64,000 nt of DNA from Zunongwangia sp. ESRF-bin46. Lineage in GTDB: Bacteria > Bacteroidota > Bacteroidia > Flavobacteriales > Flavobacteriaceae. The notes beneath the pieces are model-generated. The model had not been told where the DNA came from. It worked only from the letters and a program-made list of their open reading frames with translations, and did no database searches. The translations under genes and the position numbers were made by a program. The DNA lies in contig NTLF01000012.1 in assembly GCA_002631855.1 (NCBI GenBank), positions 62,001 through 126,000 of the forward strand, written 5' to 3'. Within the stretch, counting starts at the first letter, position 1; each line of letters opens with the position of its first letter. Below, in pieces: positions 26,398-36,053 of this stretch.

Positions 26398-26580
26398 TTA
26401 TAAATTAGTTACTATATAATACCTGTCCAATAATTTGCCTTCTTGAAAAGCCACAAGGTTGACTATTTTATTTTGGGCAACACTATATTCTACCTCTACA
26501 AAAAACTTGAACAGAAAATAACGGGTCTCTATTTCTATATGGTCATCTATAAATAAAGCCTGTTAAAAAAACATTATAAT
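26398..26580 (-). pseudogene. Decayed paralogue of the small gene at 30910-31131
   Basis: The minus strand reads DHIEIETRYFLFKFFVEVEYS, then VNLVAFQEGKLLDRYY and a stop at 26398, matching the small protein at 30910-31131 (KRYSLYSLFNFFVEVEYS, LETFEEGRLLDNY). The upstream part (NVFLTGFI) continues in another frame and no start remains, so it is frameshifted. DNA outside the frame is also similar. The two copies flank the methylase and nuclease genes as direct repeats. Confidence 0.6.
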
Positions 26581-26895
26581 GATTTTGCTTATTTAAGCAT
26601 TTAAATTGAGACTATATTTTTCAATAAAATTGAATAAGCAATTATTTTTGTAATAAATTAGTAAATTGAATAGTTGAATAAGTGGATACTCATCCTATTT
26701 TAATATATTTGTCTTGAATATTTCTTTCTATAATTATAGAAAAGCTTTGTAACAAAAGTGTTTTCCAGCAACCAAATCAAATGTAAATACAATTTTAACA
26801 ATAAGTTGCATATTTTATTTGGTAAAACTTTAAAAGTACATTGAAAGAGATAAGAATAAAAGTGAGGATACAAAAGTTCGGCTACACATTTTTAA

Positions 26896-29800
26896 ATGAA
26901 TCAGGAATTAGCATATAGTCTAGAAAAATTAGAAATGCTTAGTAGTCCTGAGCATGCTTCTGGATTAGTTCCTGTTCACAGTATAAATTCCAATAAAAAT
27001 CTACCTCCAGAAGAATTCATTGCATTGGAAAATGCGGGAAAATATAGAGCTCATTACGTTTACTTCCGAAAATTTGCAAACCGTCCATCAGTAGCACAAG
27101 TTTATCTATATGACTTCACCGATAAATTAGAAATAAAAGAGGAAGAACTAACAAACTTACATAAGCTACTGTATAGTTCTGGTCAAGTTCCTATGTTTTT
27201 TGTTTTTACCAAAAAAGATGTTCGAATATTCAATTGTTTCGAACGACCTGCGAAAGGTAAAAATTTAAAATATACGCCTCTCACAACTATAAAAATCGCA
27301 TCCCATTTATCTATTGAACTTGATTCTCAAAATCAGGAAGAATTTAAAGCCTTTTCTGGGAAATCATTTGATAATGGAACTTTCTGGGAAAACTCAAAAT
27401 ATAGTGATCAATTTAAGTTTCGTAACAGTGCTTATGAAAAGCTACTAACTGAACTTAAACAGGCTTTAAAAGACATAATTCACCAAGATATTTTGCCAGC
27501 AAATTTTGCTCGTAAAATAATGGTGGTTTCTATTCTTATAAAGTATTTAGAAGAACGTGAAGATAAAGAAGGGAACAAAGTATTTCCTGAAAACTTCTTT
27601 TCCCGCTTCTCCAAAAATGCCACAAAATTTACAAATGTTTTAAAACAAACAGGGGCATATTTAGAATTACTAGATTATCTCGCAAAGCATTTTAATGGAG
27701 GTATTTTCCAACTTGAAGAGGATGAGCGAAAGTTTTTAGCAAACCGTGATTTATCAAGATTCAGTCAATTTTTAGATGGTGAAACAGAAGGTATTCAATT
27801 TGTATTCTGGAGACTTTATTCATTTAATGATTTACCTGTAGAACTCATCAGTAATATTTATGAAGAGTTTTTAGGTAAACAACCGGGAGTTGTTTATACT
27901 CCTCCTTATCTGGTTAATTTCCTGCTTGATGAATCAATGCCCCTTAGTAGTGAAGAAACAGACTTCAAAATTCTTGATCCAGCTTGCGGATCTGGTGTTT
28001 TTCTTGTTGGGGCGTACCGAAGACTAATCTACAGATGGCGAAAAAAGAATAATTGGGATAATCCGGATTTAGAAACTTTAAAAAAATTACTCCGTGAAAA
28101 TATTTATGGTGTTGAACTGAAAAAGGAAGCAGCTGATCTTACCGTCTTCAGTTTAAGCTTGGCTTTGTGTGATGAATTAACCCCATTGCAAATTTGGAAA
28201 GATCTTCGATTTGATGACCTCCACAAAGAGAACATCCTCCATGATGATTTTTTCAACGCAATTTCTGACAAAAAACTACAACAGCAATTTGACCTGATTA
28301 TTGGGAATCCGCCTTTTGAGGCAAAACTGACCGAGGCAGCTAAAAGAATTGAAAAAATTAAAAGTAGAGAAAGAAAAATCTCTATTCTATTAGATGACAA
28401 TAAGACAAAAGAACTACCCGTAAAGCTTCCCGATAATCAAATAGCTTTGCTTTTTCTTGAGCAATCAGTTGAACTTTGTAAAAAGAAAGGGCTTGTATGC
28501 TTAATTCAGCCTTCTGGACCTCTACTCTACAACAATTCTTCATACCAATTTAGACAAGTACTACTGAAAAAATACAATATTCCACAAATAATAGATTTTA
28601 CACATATCAGTAGAATTCTTTTTGGTAAAAATGGAGATGTAGCAACCTCGGCTATTTTCATTAAGAACGAAAGTTCCAAAGAGAGTGGACTACTTCATGT
28701 TACTGTAAGAAGAACAAAGCCTCACAAAGAAAAATTATATTTTGAACTTGACACCTACGATTTTCATCACGTCCCATTTAGCTTGGCTTATGGTGATTCA
28801 TTGATTTGGAAATCAAACTTTCTTGGTGGTTCTAGATCACACCAATTAATAAAGCATCTTTATAAGTTAAGAACTCTAGGCGAATTTATAAGCGAACAAG
28901 GTAATAATTGGGAATACAGCGAAGGATATATTGTAGGAAAAAATGAGACAGGAGTTAAGAGGTTAAAGTGTTTGGAGGAAAAAAAAGTTATTAAACCTCT
29001 CACTAATGATGAATTACTTGAACTTGAAAAACTTGAATCAAAATATAAAGCTCCATACATTACTGGAAGCGAATCTTTTGACCCAAAAAACTTTACAAGT
29101 AGCGGGATCTCTGAAACATTCACAGAAAAAAACATCTACTTTAATAGTAAACGTGATCCTAGGATTTATAAATCCCCTCACCTTTTAATAAAAGAAGTTG
29201 TTGAAAAGGAGACTTTTACAATTCCTGTAAAATTTCTAGCTGATGACATTGCTTTTAAAAATTCAATTTTTGGAATACACGCTCCCTCAACAAGTAAATT
29301 ACGAAAAATAGAGAGTTATATAAAAGACAATCATCTTTTAAGCTTCTATTTAGCTGGCTATAGTGGGAGATTTATGGTCAATAAATCTTCATCACTTTTA
29401 GCAACGGATATTAAAAATATTCCTTATCCCAAAGACATTAAGAGTGTCAAACTAAATGATGCGGAAAACATTATTGTTGAAGACTTTATCAATTATCTGA
29501 TTGAATTCAGACGCAATGGAGAAAAGTCCAAAATTGCTATTCAAAATGTATCCAATGAAAATCTTTCAGAGTTTGGAGATACATTTTGTAATGTATTACA
29601 ATCAGTTTACAAGTCAATAAAGCCTTTTCAATATTTTGAAACCAATTCATACATCTGTTTCCCATTCTATTTTGGAGAGAAACCCAACATTGACTTTTCT
29701 AATTCCAAAGAAGCCGAAAATCATATAGAAAAAATCGTTAAAAAGAACTCAGGAACAAGCTTAAGACTAACTCGAATTGTGAGACTATATGAAGGAAATG

Positions 29801-29904
29801 TCATTTACTTAATTAAACCTAAAAAGCTTCGTTATTGGTTGAAATCAATTGCTCTTAGAGACGCAGATGAAACTTTTTCAGATATAAGAAAACAAGGATT
29901 CTAA
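26896..29904 (+). CDS. Type IIG-like N6-adenine DNA methyltransferase (Eco57I-class)
   Basis: A 1002-residue protein with gamma-class N6-adenine methylase motifs: motif I LDPACGSGVFLVGAY (about residue 360) and motif IV NPPFEAK (about 470). The segment before them (KYLEEREDKEGN, PGVVYTPPYLVNFLL) is typical of type IIG/HsdM-like enzymes, and the last ~400 residues are a likely target-recognition region. The 340-residue N terminus may hold a helical or nuclease-like domain, but no clear PD-(D/E)XK motif was seen there. It overlaps the next gene by one base (TAATG), forming a restriction-type pair. Confidence 0.8.
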   Translation: MNQELAYSLEKLEMLSSPEHASGLVPVHSINSNKNLPPEEFIALENAGKYRAHYVYFRKFANRPSVAQVYLYDFTDKLEIKEEELTNLHKLLYSSGQVPMFFVFTKKDVRIFNCFERPAKGKNLKYTPLTTIKIASHLSIELDSQNQEEFKAFSGKSFDNGTFWENSKYSDQFKFRNSAYEKLLTELKQALKDIIHQDILPANFARKIMVVSILIKYLEEREDKEGNKVFPENFFSRFSKNATKFTNVLKQTGAYLELLDYLAKHFNGGIFQLEEDERKFLANRDLSRFSQFLDGETEGIQFVFWRLYSFNDLPVELISNIYEEFLGKQPGVVYTPPYLVNFLLDESMPLSSEETDFKILDPACGSGVFLVGAYRRLIYRWRKKNNWDNPDLETLKKLLRENIYGVELKKEAADLTVFSLSLALCDELTPLQIWKDLRFDDLHKENILHDDFFNAISDKKLQQQFDLIIGNPPFEAKLTEAAKRIEKIKSRERKISILLDDNKTKELPVKLPDNQIALLFLEQSVELCKKKGLVCLIQPSGPLLYNNSSYQFRQVLLKKYNIPQIIDFTHISRILFGKNGDVATSAIFIKNESSKESGLLHVTVRRTKPHKEKLYFELDTYDFHHVPFSLAYGDSLIWKSNFLGGSRSHQLIKHLYKLRTLGEFISEQGNNWEYSEGYIVGKNETGVKRLKCLEEKKVIKPLTNDELLELEKLESKYKAPYITGSESFDPKNFTSSGISETFTEKNIYFNSKRDPRIYKSPHLLIKEVVEKETFTIPVKFLADDIAFKNSIFGIHAPSTSKLRKIESYIKDNHLLSFYLAGYSGRFMVNKSSSLLATDIKNIPYPKDIKSVKLNDAENIIVEDFINYLIEFRRNGEKSKIAIQNVSNENLSEFGDTFCNVLQSVYKSIKPFQYFETNSYICFPFYFGEKPNIDFSNSKEAENHIEKIVKKNSGTSLRLTRIVRLYEGNVIYLIKPKKLRYWLKSIALRDADETFSDIRKQGF

Positions 29905-30623
29905 TGCTGGCAGATGCTTCTAAAAATATAAATAGCGGTCAGCTAACACATGGAGTTGAATTAGATTCATCAATTACTTCAGTTGTTGAATTTATTGAAA
30001 TACACTTCGGGGAATTTTCTGAGAAGGCAAAAGGAGAAATTTCTTCCAGTGAAAAATCATTAAATGATAGACTTTGTAAATACTTTAATCGTAATGCCGG
30101 GAACTATCCTTTTTATTTTCATCATGAAAATGTTGAAGACCATACAACAGGTTTAAGTGCCCAAATTGATATTGCTGCACTTTCCAGAAGTGAACAGATA
30201 ACAATAGGAGACAGAAGTTATAATGAATTTAACCCTTTCTTTTCAATAGAAGCAAAAAGACTCCCAACTCCTGGCCATAAGCGTGAAAAAGAATATGTTA
30301 CTGGCACAGATAAACCAAGTGGTGGAATTGAAAGATTCAAAAGTGGGATTCATGGGAAGAGTTTAAAATTTGCAGCTATTATAGGTTATATTCAAGAAGA
30401 AAACGCAAATCATTGGTACTTAAAAATCAATAACTGGATTAGTGAACTTATATCCTCTACTCCTAACATTTGGAAAGAGGATGATAAATTAATGAAAGAG
30501 GCCTCCAAAGTTAATAGTGTAGACAGATTCGTCTCAAAAAATTTCAGATCAAAAGTTGATGAGGAAGAAAGTTTTATCAGTCTTTTTCATTTTTGGGGTA
30601 ACTTAACCAATAAAAAAGATTAG
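29904..30623 (+). CDS. Putative PD-(D/E)XK nuclease partner of the methylase
   Basis: A 239-residue protein. I do not recognise a named family. Residues 85-120 read TGLSAQIDIAALSR and FFSIEAKRLP with 17 residues between, giving D89 and E116-A-K118, the spacing of a PD-(D/E)XK nuclease core. The next segment (TGTDKPSGGIERFKSG, FAAIIGYIQEEN) fits the end of that fold. Overlap with the methylase stop implies coupled translation. A restriction endonuclease subunit is the best guess. Confidence 0.6.
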   Translation: MLADASKNINSGQLTHGVELDSSITSVVEFIEIHFGEFSEKAKGEISSSEKSLNDRLCKYFNRNAGNYPFYFHHENVEDHTTGLSAQIDIAALSRSEQITIGDRSYNEFNPFFSIEAKRLPTPGHKREKEYVTGTDKPSGGIERFKSGIHGKSLKFAAIIGYIQEENANHWYLKINNWISELISSTPNIWKEDDKLMKEASKVNSVDRFVSKNFRSKVDEEESFISLFHFWGNLTNKKD

Positions 30624-30909
30624 ACATAGTAACAAATAGTGAGCTTGTCTTTATTACTATGGTGGCAAAAAAAAATCCTATATAGATTTGCTGCAATAAG
30701 TAGCTGACAAAATTTGAATAAATAACATAAAGAATGATATGATTAAGTGGTCATTTGAAGTTGGTCTTGAAAGTTTTGATTTACTAGATAAATAGGGAAT
30801 ATTTGATCTATGAAAATGAGGTCAGACTTTAAAAAAGTCCAACCCTTGTTATTTTAAACTTACACACTTAGCGGGATAGTGTCTCTATTCTTTTTAAATG
30901 AGTTACTAA

Positions 30910-31131
30910 CTAGTAATTATCTAACAATCTGCCTTCTTCAAAGGTCTCTAAGGATAGTATTTTAAATATAAGTAAACTATATTCTACCTCTACAAAAAAA
31001 TTGAATAGTGAATATAAGGAATAACGCTTTTCCTCTTTTATATAGTAATCAACGAAATAGCCTTTTGTGAACACCAAATTATGCTGCTCGTCGCTTTCCA
31101 AGTTATTATATTGCTCTAATGTATAGATCAT
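30910..31131 (-). CDS. Small hypothetical protein
   Basis: A 73-residue protein rich in Tyr, Phe and Glu (ESDEQHNLVFTKGYFVDYYI, FFVEVEYSLLIFKILSLETF). No family recognised and no signal peptide. A decayed paralogue at 26398-26580 conserves the same core, which supports the gene being real. It stands alone on the minus strand between the restriction-type pair and the AbiH gene. The 286 bp before it (30624-30909) show no gene. Confidence 0.5.
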   Translation of the reverse strand: MIYTLEQYNNLESDEQHNLVFTKGYFVDYYIKEEKRYSLYSLFNFFVEVEYSLLIFKILSLETFEEGRLLDNY

Positions 31132-31256
31132 TTTTTTTTATAAACAGAACTTAAAACTACACTTTTTAAATATTCTTATCTATTTTTATAAAGACAGAAC
31201 GAAATTCCTTTTTACAAATGCTGCTATATTACTGTATATTAAATCCTTTTTAAACT

Positions 31257-31418
31257 TTGAAACAAATAAAGTATATAATAAATAGCTTGTTTGATGTTTT
31301 CTTCCCTAAGGACGCTGCTAAGGAATGGAATGATGATATGGATGATCCCATTTGGCTTAAGGTTGGTTTTTTTGTTTTTATTACAGCGGTAATTTTATTA
31401 CTATTTTTACTGAAATAA
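31257..31418 (+). CDS. Possible 53-residue single-span membrane protein, TTG start
   Basis: A frame opening with TTG at 31257 reads KQIKYIINSLFDVFFPKDAA and KEWNDDMDDPIWLKV, then a 20-residue hydrophobic helix GFFVFITAVILLLFLLK and a stop. The amphipathic start plus a single C-terminal transmembrane span is protein-like. An ATG at 31338 would leave only the helix. There is no homologue to confirm it, and it lies 120 bp before the AbiH gene. Confidence 0.35.
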   Translation: MKQIKYIINSLFDVFFPKDAAKEWNDDMDDPIWLKVGFFVFITAVILLLFLLK

Positions 31419-31539
31419 TAAAGCTTATAAAATAGAGTATGTTCATAGCATGCCGATTAAGTAAGCTAAAAAGAGAAAAAATGTTTATATAAACAAGTGG
31501 GCAGCAAGCTAAAAAACCATCGTGCAATAATTAAAATTT

Positions 31540-32817
31540 ATGAATAGAATTATACTAATTGGTAACGGATTTGATTTAGCTCACGGAATGAAAACAAGCT
31601 ACGCAAATTTCTTAAATGACTATTGGGAGCGAGCAATAACTGAAATCCAAAAGAGGCATCATCAACATTCCTTCGAAAATGATGAGTTCTCTATTTCTAG
31701 ATCACCTGTAGGTCTTGTAACAATAAAAACTTATGAAGAATTAGAAAAAATTGTGAAGAATTTTGGTTCGAAAATTGAATTCAAAAATAAATTTCTCAAA
31801 ACTATTACTGAAAAAAATTATATAGATAGTTGGGTCGATGTTGAAAATGAATATTATTCTTTGCTCAAAAAAGCATATAAAACTCAAAATAAAACACCAA
31901 CTCACTACAAAATCACAGAATTGAATTTAGACTTTGCAAAAGTCAAGAAACTTTTAAGCGACTATTTAAAGCGTATAGAGGCTGATTTTATAAAGAATAT
32001 GGGTTTGCCTACATTAAGGATAAAAAATTTTATTGGTAATAAAATTTATCGTCCTTTTAATCTTCAAGATTTTTCAGAGCAATCCTTAAACCAAAAAGCT
32101 CAACAAGAATATAATTATCTCAAAACGGATATTGAAGGTCTGCGAAAAGAAGACGGCGGAATTTTAATGAACGAGTTATCTGAAGATAAAATTAAAATTA
32201 TTTCAAAAATTGGAATTAAAGAGCCTTTAAAAGAAATTAAACGATTATTACAGTCCAGCAATGCAATAAATTACTTCGACTTAGTTCCAGACCAAACATT
32301 ATTTTTAAATTTCAATTATACTTTTACAGATAGTCTGTATGGCAGACCACAAGATTTCAATCAATTTAACGATAAAAAATATACACAAGCAGAGATAGTA
32401 CATATTCACGGCAGTAATGAGAAAAAAGATAAAAATCCTATCATATTTGGATTTGGCGACGAATTGGACGAGGATTACAAGGCAATTGAAAGACTTGACG
32501 ACAATAGATATTTGGAAAATATAAAATCTATAAATTATTTAGAAACAGATAATTATAAAAAACTATTAGAATTTGCAAACATTGGAAATTTTCAAATATT
32601 TATTCTTGGACATTCCTGCGGTATTTCTGACAGAACATTATTAAATACCCTTTTTGAGCACGAAAATTGTGCATCAATTAAACCTTTCTATCATCAACGA
32701 AAAGAAAATAACGATAATTATAGCGATATTGTTAGAAATATTTCTCGAAACTTTAATGATAAAGCAAAAATGAGAGATAGAGTTGTGAATAAAACTTATT
32801 GCGAACCATTGTGTTAA
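31540..32817 (+). CDS. abiH: AbiH-family abortive infection protein
   Basis: A 425-residue protein starting MNRIILIGNGFDLAHGMKTS, the N-terminal glycine-rich signature of AbiH (PF14253), with further family blocks LFLNFNYTFTDSLYG, VHIHGSNEKKDKNPIIFGFG and FILGHSCGISDRTLLNTLF. AbiH acts in abortive phage infection in Lactococcus; the mechanism is not known. The GNGFDLAHG loop and HxHG/GHS motifs suggest nucleotide binding. It stands alone in a defence cluster. Confidence 0.88.
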   Translation: MNRIILIGNGFDLAHGMKTSYANFLNDYWERAITEIQKRHHQHSFENDEFSISRSPVGLVTIKTYEELEKIVKNFGSKIEFKNKFLKTITEKNYIDSWVDVENEYYSLLKKAYKTQNKTPTHYKITELNLDFAKVKKLLSDYLKRIEADFIKNMGLPTLRIKNFIGNKIYRPFNLQDFSEQSLNQKAQQEYNYLKTDIEGLRKEDGGILMNELSEDKIKIISKIGIKEPLKEIKRLLQSSNAINYFDLVPDQTLFLNFNYTFTDSLYGRPQDFNQFNDKKYTQAEIVHIHGSNEKKDKNPIIFGFGDELDEDYKAIERLDDNRYLENIKSINYLETDNYKKLLEFANIGNFQIFILGHSCGISDRTLLNTLFEHENCASIKPFYHQRKENNDNYSDIVRNISRNFNDKAKMRDRVVNKTYCEPLC

Positions 32818-32934
32818 AAGCCAGTTGCCAACAACGTATCCTATGAAAAGCACTAGTCCAGTTCTTTAAAGTTACTATTTTATTTTTAAAATTAATTCAT
32901 CCTTTATTAAATACCATATGACCAGCTCCGCTCC

Positions 32935-33147
32935 CTATATGCGATCGGACTTCTGTATTATTAATTTTTTGGAAGCATTGCTTGACTCAATTTTATTTGA
33001 TAGAAAATTGATTTTACTTTCACCAATTACTCGACTATTCGTTTTAAAGACTGACTCAATGGAATACTCAAAATAAACGTTAGCAGCATTTAAAAAGTCT
33101 TTCCAGTTGCCAAGAGGAAGTAAGGATTGGGAAATTTTGATACACAG
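32935..33147 (-). other. Open remnant of an unidentified reading frame
   Basis: The minus strand is open for 70 codons with a plausible protein sequence (IKISQSLLPLGNWKDFLNAA and NVYFEYSIESVFKTNS) but without a start codon; a TAG precedes it. It may be the tail of a lost gene. No family recognised. The rest of the 540-bp gap (32818-33358) holds only the operator-like repeats listed next. Confidence 0.2.
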
Positions 33148-33197
33148 CTATCTATATACAAAAAAGATCAGTATTCCATTAGATTTCCTGCTCAATA

Positions 33198-33343
33198 GAA
33201 AATATTTTGCATTAAAGCCCTTATACTGGAAAATATTTGACAAGATTTTCAGTTTATGACTTTTAACGGAAAGTATTAATTTATTTATAATCGAAAATAT
33301 TTTGCATTAAATACTTTATATTGGAAAATATTTTGCATTTTTG
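33198..33343 (+). promoter_or_regulatory. Four operator-like repeats before the AbiEi-Fic gene
   Basis: GAAAATATTTTGCATTAAA occurs at 33198 and 33293, and related copies at 33229 (GAAAATATTTGA) and 33324 (GAAAATATTTTGCATTTTTG). Members of each pair start exactly 31 bp apart, three helical turns, and the two pairs are 95 bp apart. The last copy runs into a -7-like CATTTTTG 16 bp before the start codon. The layout fits binding by the gene's own N-terminal winged helix. Confidence 0.6.
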
Positions 33344-33358
33344 TAACTAAATTAATTT

Positions 33359-34840
33359 ATGATGGAAAATAATAGCCCAATACATCTACAAGAAATTATT
33401 TATGGTTCGCCAGATTCTGTAACCTCCCGCAGAATATCGAAGTGGGAGGATGACGGTATTGTGCGCAAAATCGCTTCAAGAATCTATACGTCAAATTTTG
33501 AAGACACCCCAGAAGACATCATCCAACGGAATATATTTCCCATTCTCGGCAACCTATATTCAGGAGCCGTACTAAGTCATCGCTCTGCATTTGAATTTGC
33601 TCCCACAGCAAGCGGTCAAGTTTTTGTAACCTACAAATACACCAAAAAAATAAAACTTCCTGGCATTACCATTCGCTTTATAAAAGGAGCAGGAGCTATT
33701 GAGGGCGATACTTCATTTTCGGGTGATTTAATGGTGTCACAACAGGAACGGGCATTGCTTGAAAACCTGCAGGTTTCCCGACAAACAGGTGCGGACTCCA
33801 AAATACTTGCTTACCCGCAAATAGAAGAAAAGCTTGAACAGATTATCCGTGTCAATGGCGAAGATGAGCTAAACGCAGTGCGTGACCGTGCGCGTGAAAT
33901 AGCTGAAGAGCTGGGGATGCACAAAGAGTTTAAAAGACTCAATAAAATTATTAGTGCACTATTGGCCACAAGGTCAGCAAAGGAACTTAAATCACCTGTA
34001 GCTACTGCCAGAGCAGTAGGACTGCCTTATGACCCTGCACGAGTAAAATTGTTTGAACTCCTATTTAGGGAACTGAGGCAACAGGAATTTAAGAACAGGG
34101 AAGAACAAAATACCACGACCCAAGCATATCGCAATTTTGCTTTTTACGAAAGTTATTTTTCCAATTACATAGAGGGAACTGTATTTGAAATTGACACTGC
34201 AAAACAAATCATTGCTACCCAGCAACCACTGCCAGCCCGCAATGAAGATTCCCATGATGTTTTGGGCACCTATCAGTTGGTTTCCAATAGACAGGAAATG
34301 AAAATAGTTCCATATTCGGGCGATAACCTGCTCGACATCTTACAGTATCGTCACGAGATATTATTGAGTGCGAGAACAGATAAAAATCCGGGTAAATTTA
34401 AAAACAAAAATAATCAAGCTGGTAATACCTCTTTCGTGGCAATGGAACTGGTACGAGGAACGCTACTGCAAAGTTTTGATTTTTACAAGTCACTTGTGCA
34501 TCCTTTTGCAAAAGCGGCTTATATGATGTTTGTGGTAAGTGAGGTACACCCCTTCTTGGACGGGAATGGCCGTATGGCACGAGTGATGATGAATGCAGAA
34601 CTATCCAGTGCTGGTCACACAAAAATAATCATACCCACCGTCTATAGAGAAGATTATTTGGGTGCACTACGCAGGCTGACCAGAAACAATGACCCAAAAG
34701 TATATATCCGAATGCTGGAAAGAGCCCAAGCGTTTAGTCATACGATTTATGGTAGCGATATGAATGCAATGGAAGCTGTATTAGGCCAAAGCAATGCCTT
34801 TAAAGAAAGTGACGAAGGGGTTTTGAGGATTATTGAATAA
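33359..34840 (+). CDS. Fic-family AMPylator-like protein with N-terminal AbiEi-type winged helix
   Basis: A 493-residue fusion. Residues 1-95 resemble the AbiEi antitoxin DNA-binding domain (SRRISKWEDDGIVRKIASRI, VLSHRSAFEFAPT). The Fic core is at ~340-430 with intact HPFLDGNGRMAR. An inhibitory helix motif S-N-Y-I-E-G lies upstream (about residue 260-275), the class II/III arrangement that blocks ATP use. Family enzymes transfer AMP or other groups to proteins. Self-repression through the upstream repeats is inferred. Stop is followed 7 bp later by the HNH-ATPase start. Confidence 0.8.
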   Translation: MMENNSPIHLQEIIYGSPDSVTSRRISKWEDDGIVRKIASRIYTSNFEDTPEDIIQRNIFPILGNLYSGAVLSHRSAFEFAPTASGQVFVTYKYTKKIKLPGITIRFIKGAGAIEGDTSFSGDLMVSQQERALLENLQVSRQTGADSKILAYPQIEEKLEQIIRVNGEDELNAVRDRAREIAEELGMHKEFKRLNKIISALLATRSAKELKSPVATARAVGLPYDPARVKLFELLFRELRQQEFKNREEQNTTTQAYRNFAFYESYFSNYIEGTVFEIDTAKQIIATQQPLPARNEDSHDVLGTYQLVSNRQEMKIVPYSGDNLLDILQYRHEILLSARTDKNPGKFKNKNNQAGNTSFVAMELVRGTLLQSFDFYKSLVHPFAKAAYMMFVVSEVHPFLDGNGRMARVMMNAELSSAGHTKIIIPTVYREDYLGALRRLTRNNDPKVYIRMLERAQAFSHTIYGSDMNAMEAVLGQSNAFKESDEGVLRIIE

Positions 34841-34847
34841 ATCAGTT

Positions 34848-36035
34848 ATGGCGAGAATTGAATTTACTAAGAAAACAAAAACTATAATTGCCTCCAGATC
34901 TGGATATAGATGTTGTTTTCCAGGATGTGACAAAACCCTTATTGGGCCCGGGGAAACAAGCAACGATTTTATTACCATTGCCGAATTTGCTCATATTTTT
35001 TCAGCCTCAGCAAAAGGTCCGAGAACATCTGGTGGTCTTACAAAACAGGAACTTCGAAAACCAGAAAATGGATTGTTTTTATGTCGAAATCATCATAAAA
35101 TAGTTGATTCTAAGTCAAACATACTTGAATTTAGTCCAGACTCATTAACAAGAATGAAAAATCTGCACGAGTTCAAAATTTCTGGCGAAATAGGAGAATA
35201 TTTATATCCATTAAATTGGATAAGTAATTTCAGAATAGAGGGTGGAATATTTATTGCTCCTATTTCCTTGACAATGGGAAAGGTTACTTTTATTTATGGA
35301 AAAAATGGGGTTGGAAAATCTGCTTTAATTGAAATATTTCAATCTGTTTTTACTGAAGAAATCCATCCCAGATGGAATAAACCAAGTCTAAACTTCAAGA
35401 TTAAAGTATCATTCGAAAACCCTGTAATTTCGGAATTTGAATGTCTAATTGAAAATAAAAAAATTTCCTATAATATAAAAGAGAAGAATCAACCTTTTGT
35501 TCCTTTTCAATTTCTTGTACTCGCTTTAAACAAGAATGGAATTAGACCTGGCGTTGACGACCTAAAATACATAGCAAAGTGTATTGGTTTTACAAGGGAA
35601 GCAGTTGTTAGTTTACTTCAGACAACATCTCTCAATCACGGTTTATTTACACAGCAGGTAGCTATTGAAAATAAACGAACCAGTCCTTATTTAGTTGATG
35701 ATTTGATTATCACATTAAAAAGCGGTGTATCAAGAACTTTTGGTGCATTATCTAGCACTGAACAATCAAGAGTAATTTTTGATATTGTAATTAGCTATGC
35801 TACTGAAGTTTCTAAATATCGCCCAACATTATTGCTTATTGATTGGGAAAATACATATAGTTTTAGTGATGGTTCACTTAGCCCATATCTTGAATACTTA
35901 CAAAGTTCTAAAGCCCATTTCCAAACATTATTTGTATCTCACAAAGAAAGGCCCGATTTGGACTGGACAGGTTGGATTATTGCAAAAATGACAAAAGAAA
36001 ATAAAATTCCTAAATTGATTCAAAATGAAAAGTAA
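34848..36035 (+). CDS. HNH nuclease fused to an ABC/SMC-like ATPase
   Basis: The ATG at 34848 is preferred over a TTG at 34833. The 395-residue product begins with an HNH domain: C23/C27 (CCFPGCDK), H49 (FAHIF), N74 and C79-x-x-H82-H83 (FLCRNHHK). Residues ~130-395 are an ABC/SMC-like ATPase: Walker A YGKNGVGKS (~150-158), a signature-like ALSSTEQSR and Walker B LLLIDWEN. The nuclease and ATPase are separate proteins in Septu (PtuA ATPase, PtuB HNH); here they are fused in the reverse order. A phage-defence nuclease is the likely role. Confidence 0.7.
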   Translation: MARIEFTKKTKTIIASRSGYRCCFPGCDKTLIGPGETSNDFITIAEFAHIFSASAKGPRTSGGLTKQELRKPENGLFLCRNHHKIVDSKSNILEFSPDSLTRMKNLHEFKISGEIGEYLYPLNWISNFRIEGGIFIAPISLTMGKVTFIYGKNGVGKSALIEIFQSVFTEEIHPRWNKPSLNFKIKVSFENPVISEFECLIENKKISYNIKEKNQPFVPFQFLVLALNKNGIRPGVDDLKYIAKCIGFTREAVVSLLQTTSLNHGLFTQQVAIENKRTSPYLVDDLIITLKSGVSRTFGALSSTEQSRVIFDIVISYATEVSKYRPTLLLIDWENTYSFSDGSLSPYLEYLQSSKAHFQTLFVSHKERPDLDWTGWIIAKMTKENKIPKLIQNEK

Positions 36036-36053
36036 ATACTAAAGATTTTATAA

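Noticed and set aside
30624-30909. Small frame starting MIKWSFEVGLESFDLLDK near 30740
   Set aside because: Only 18 codons long and without any supporting feature.
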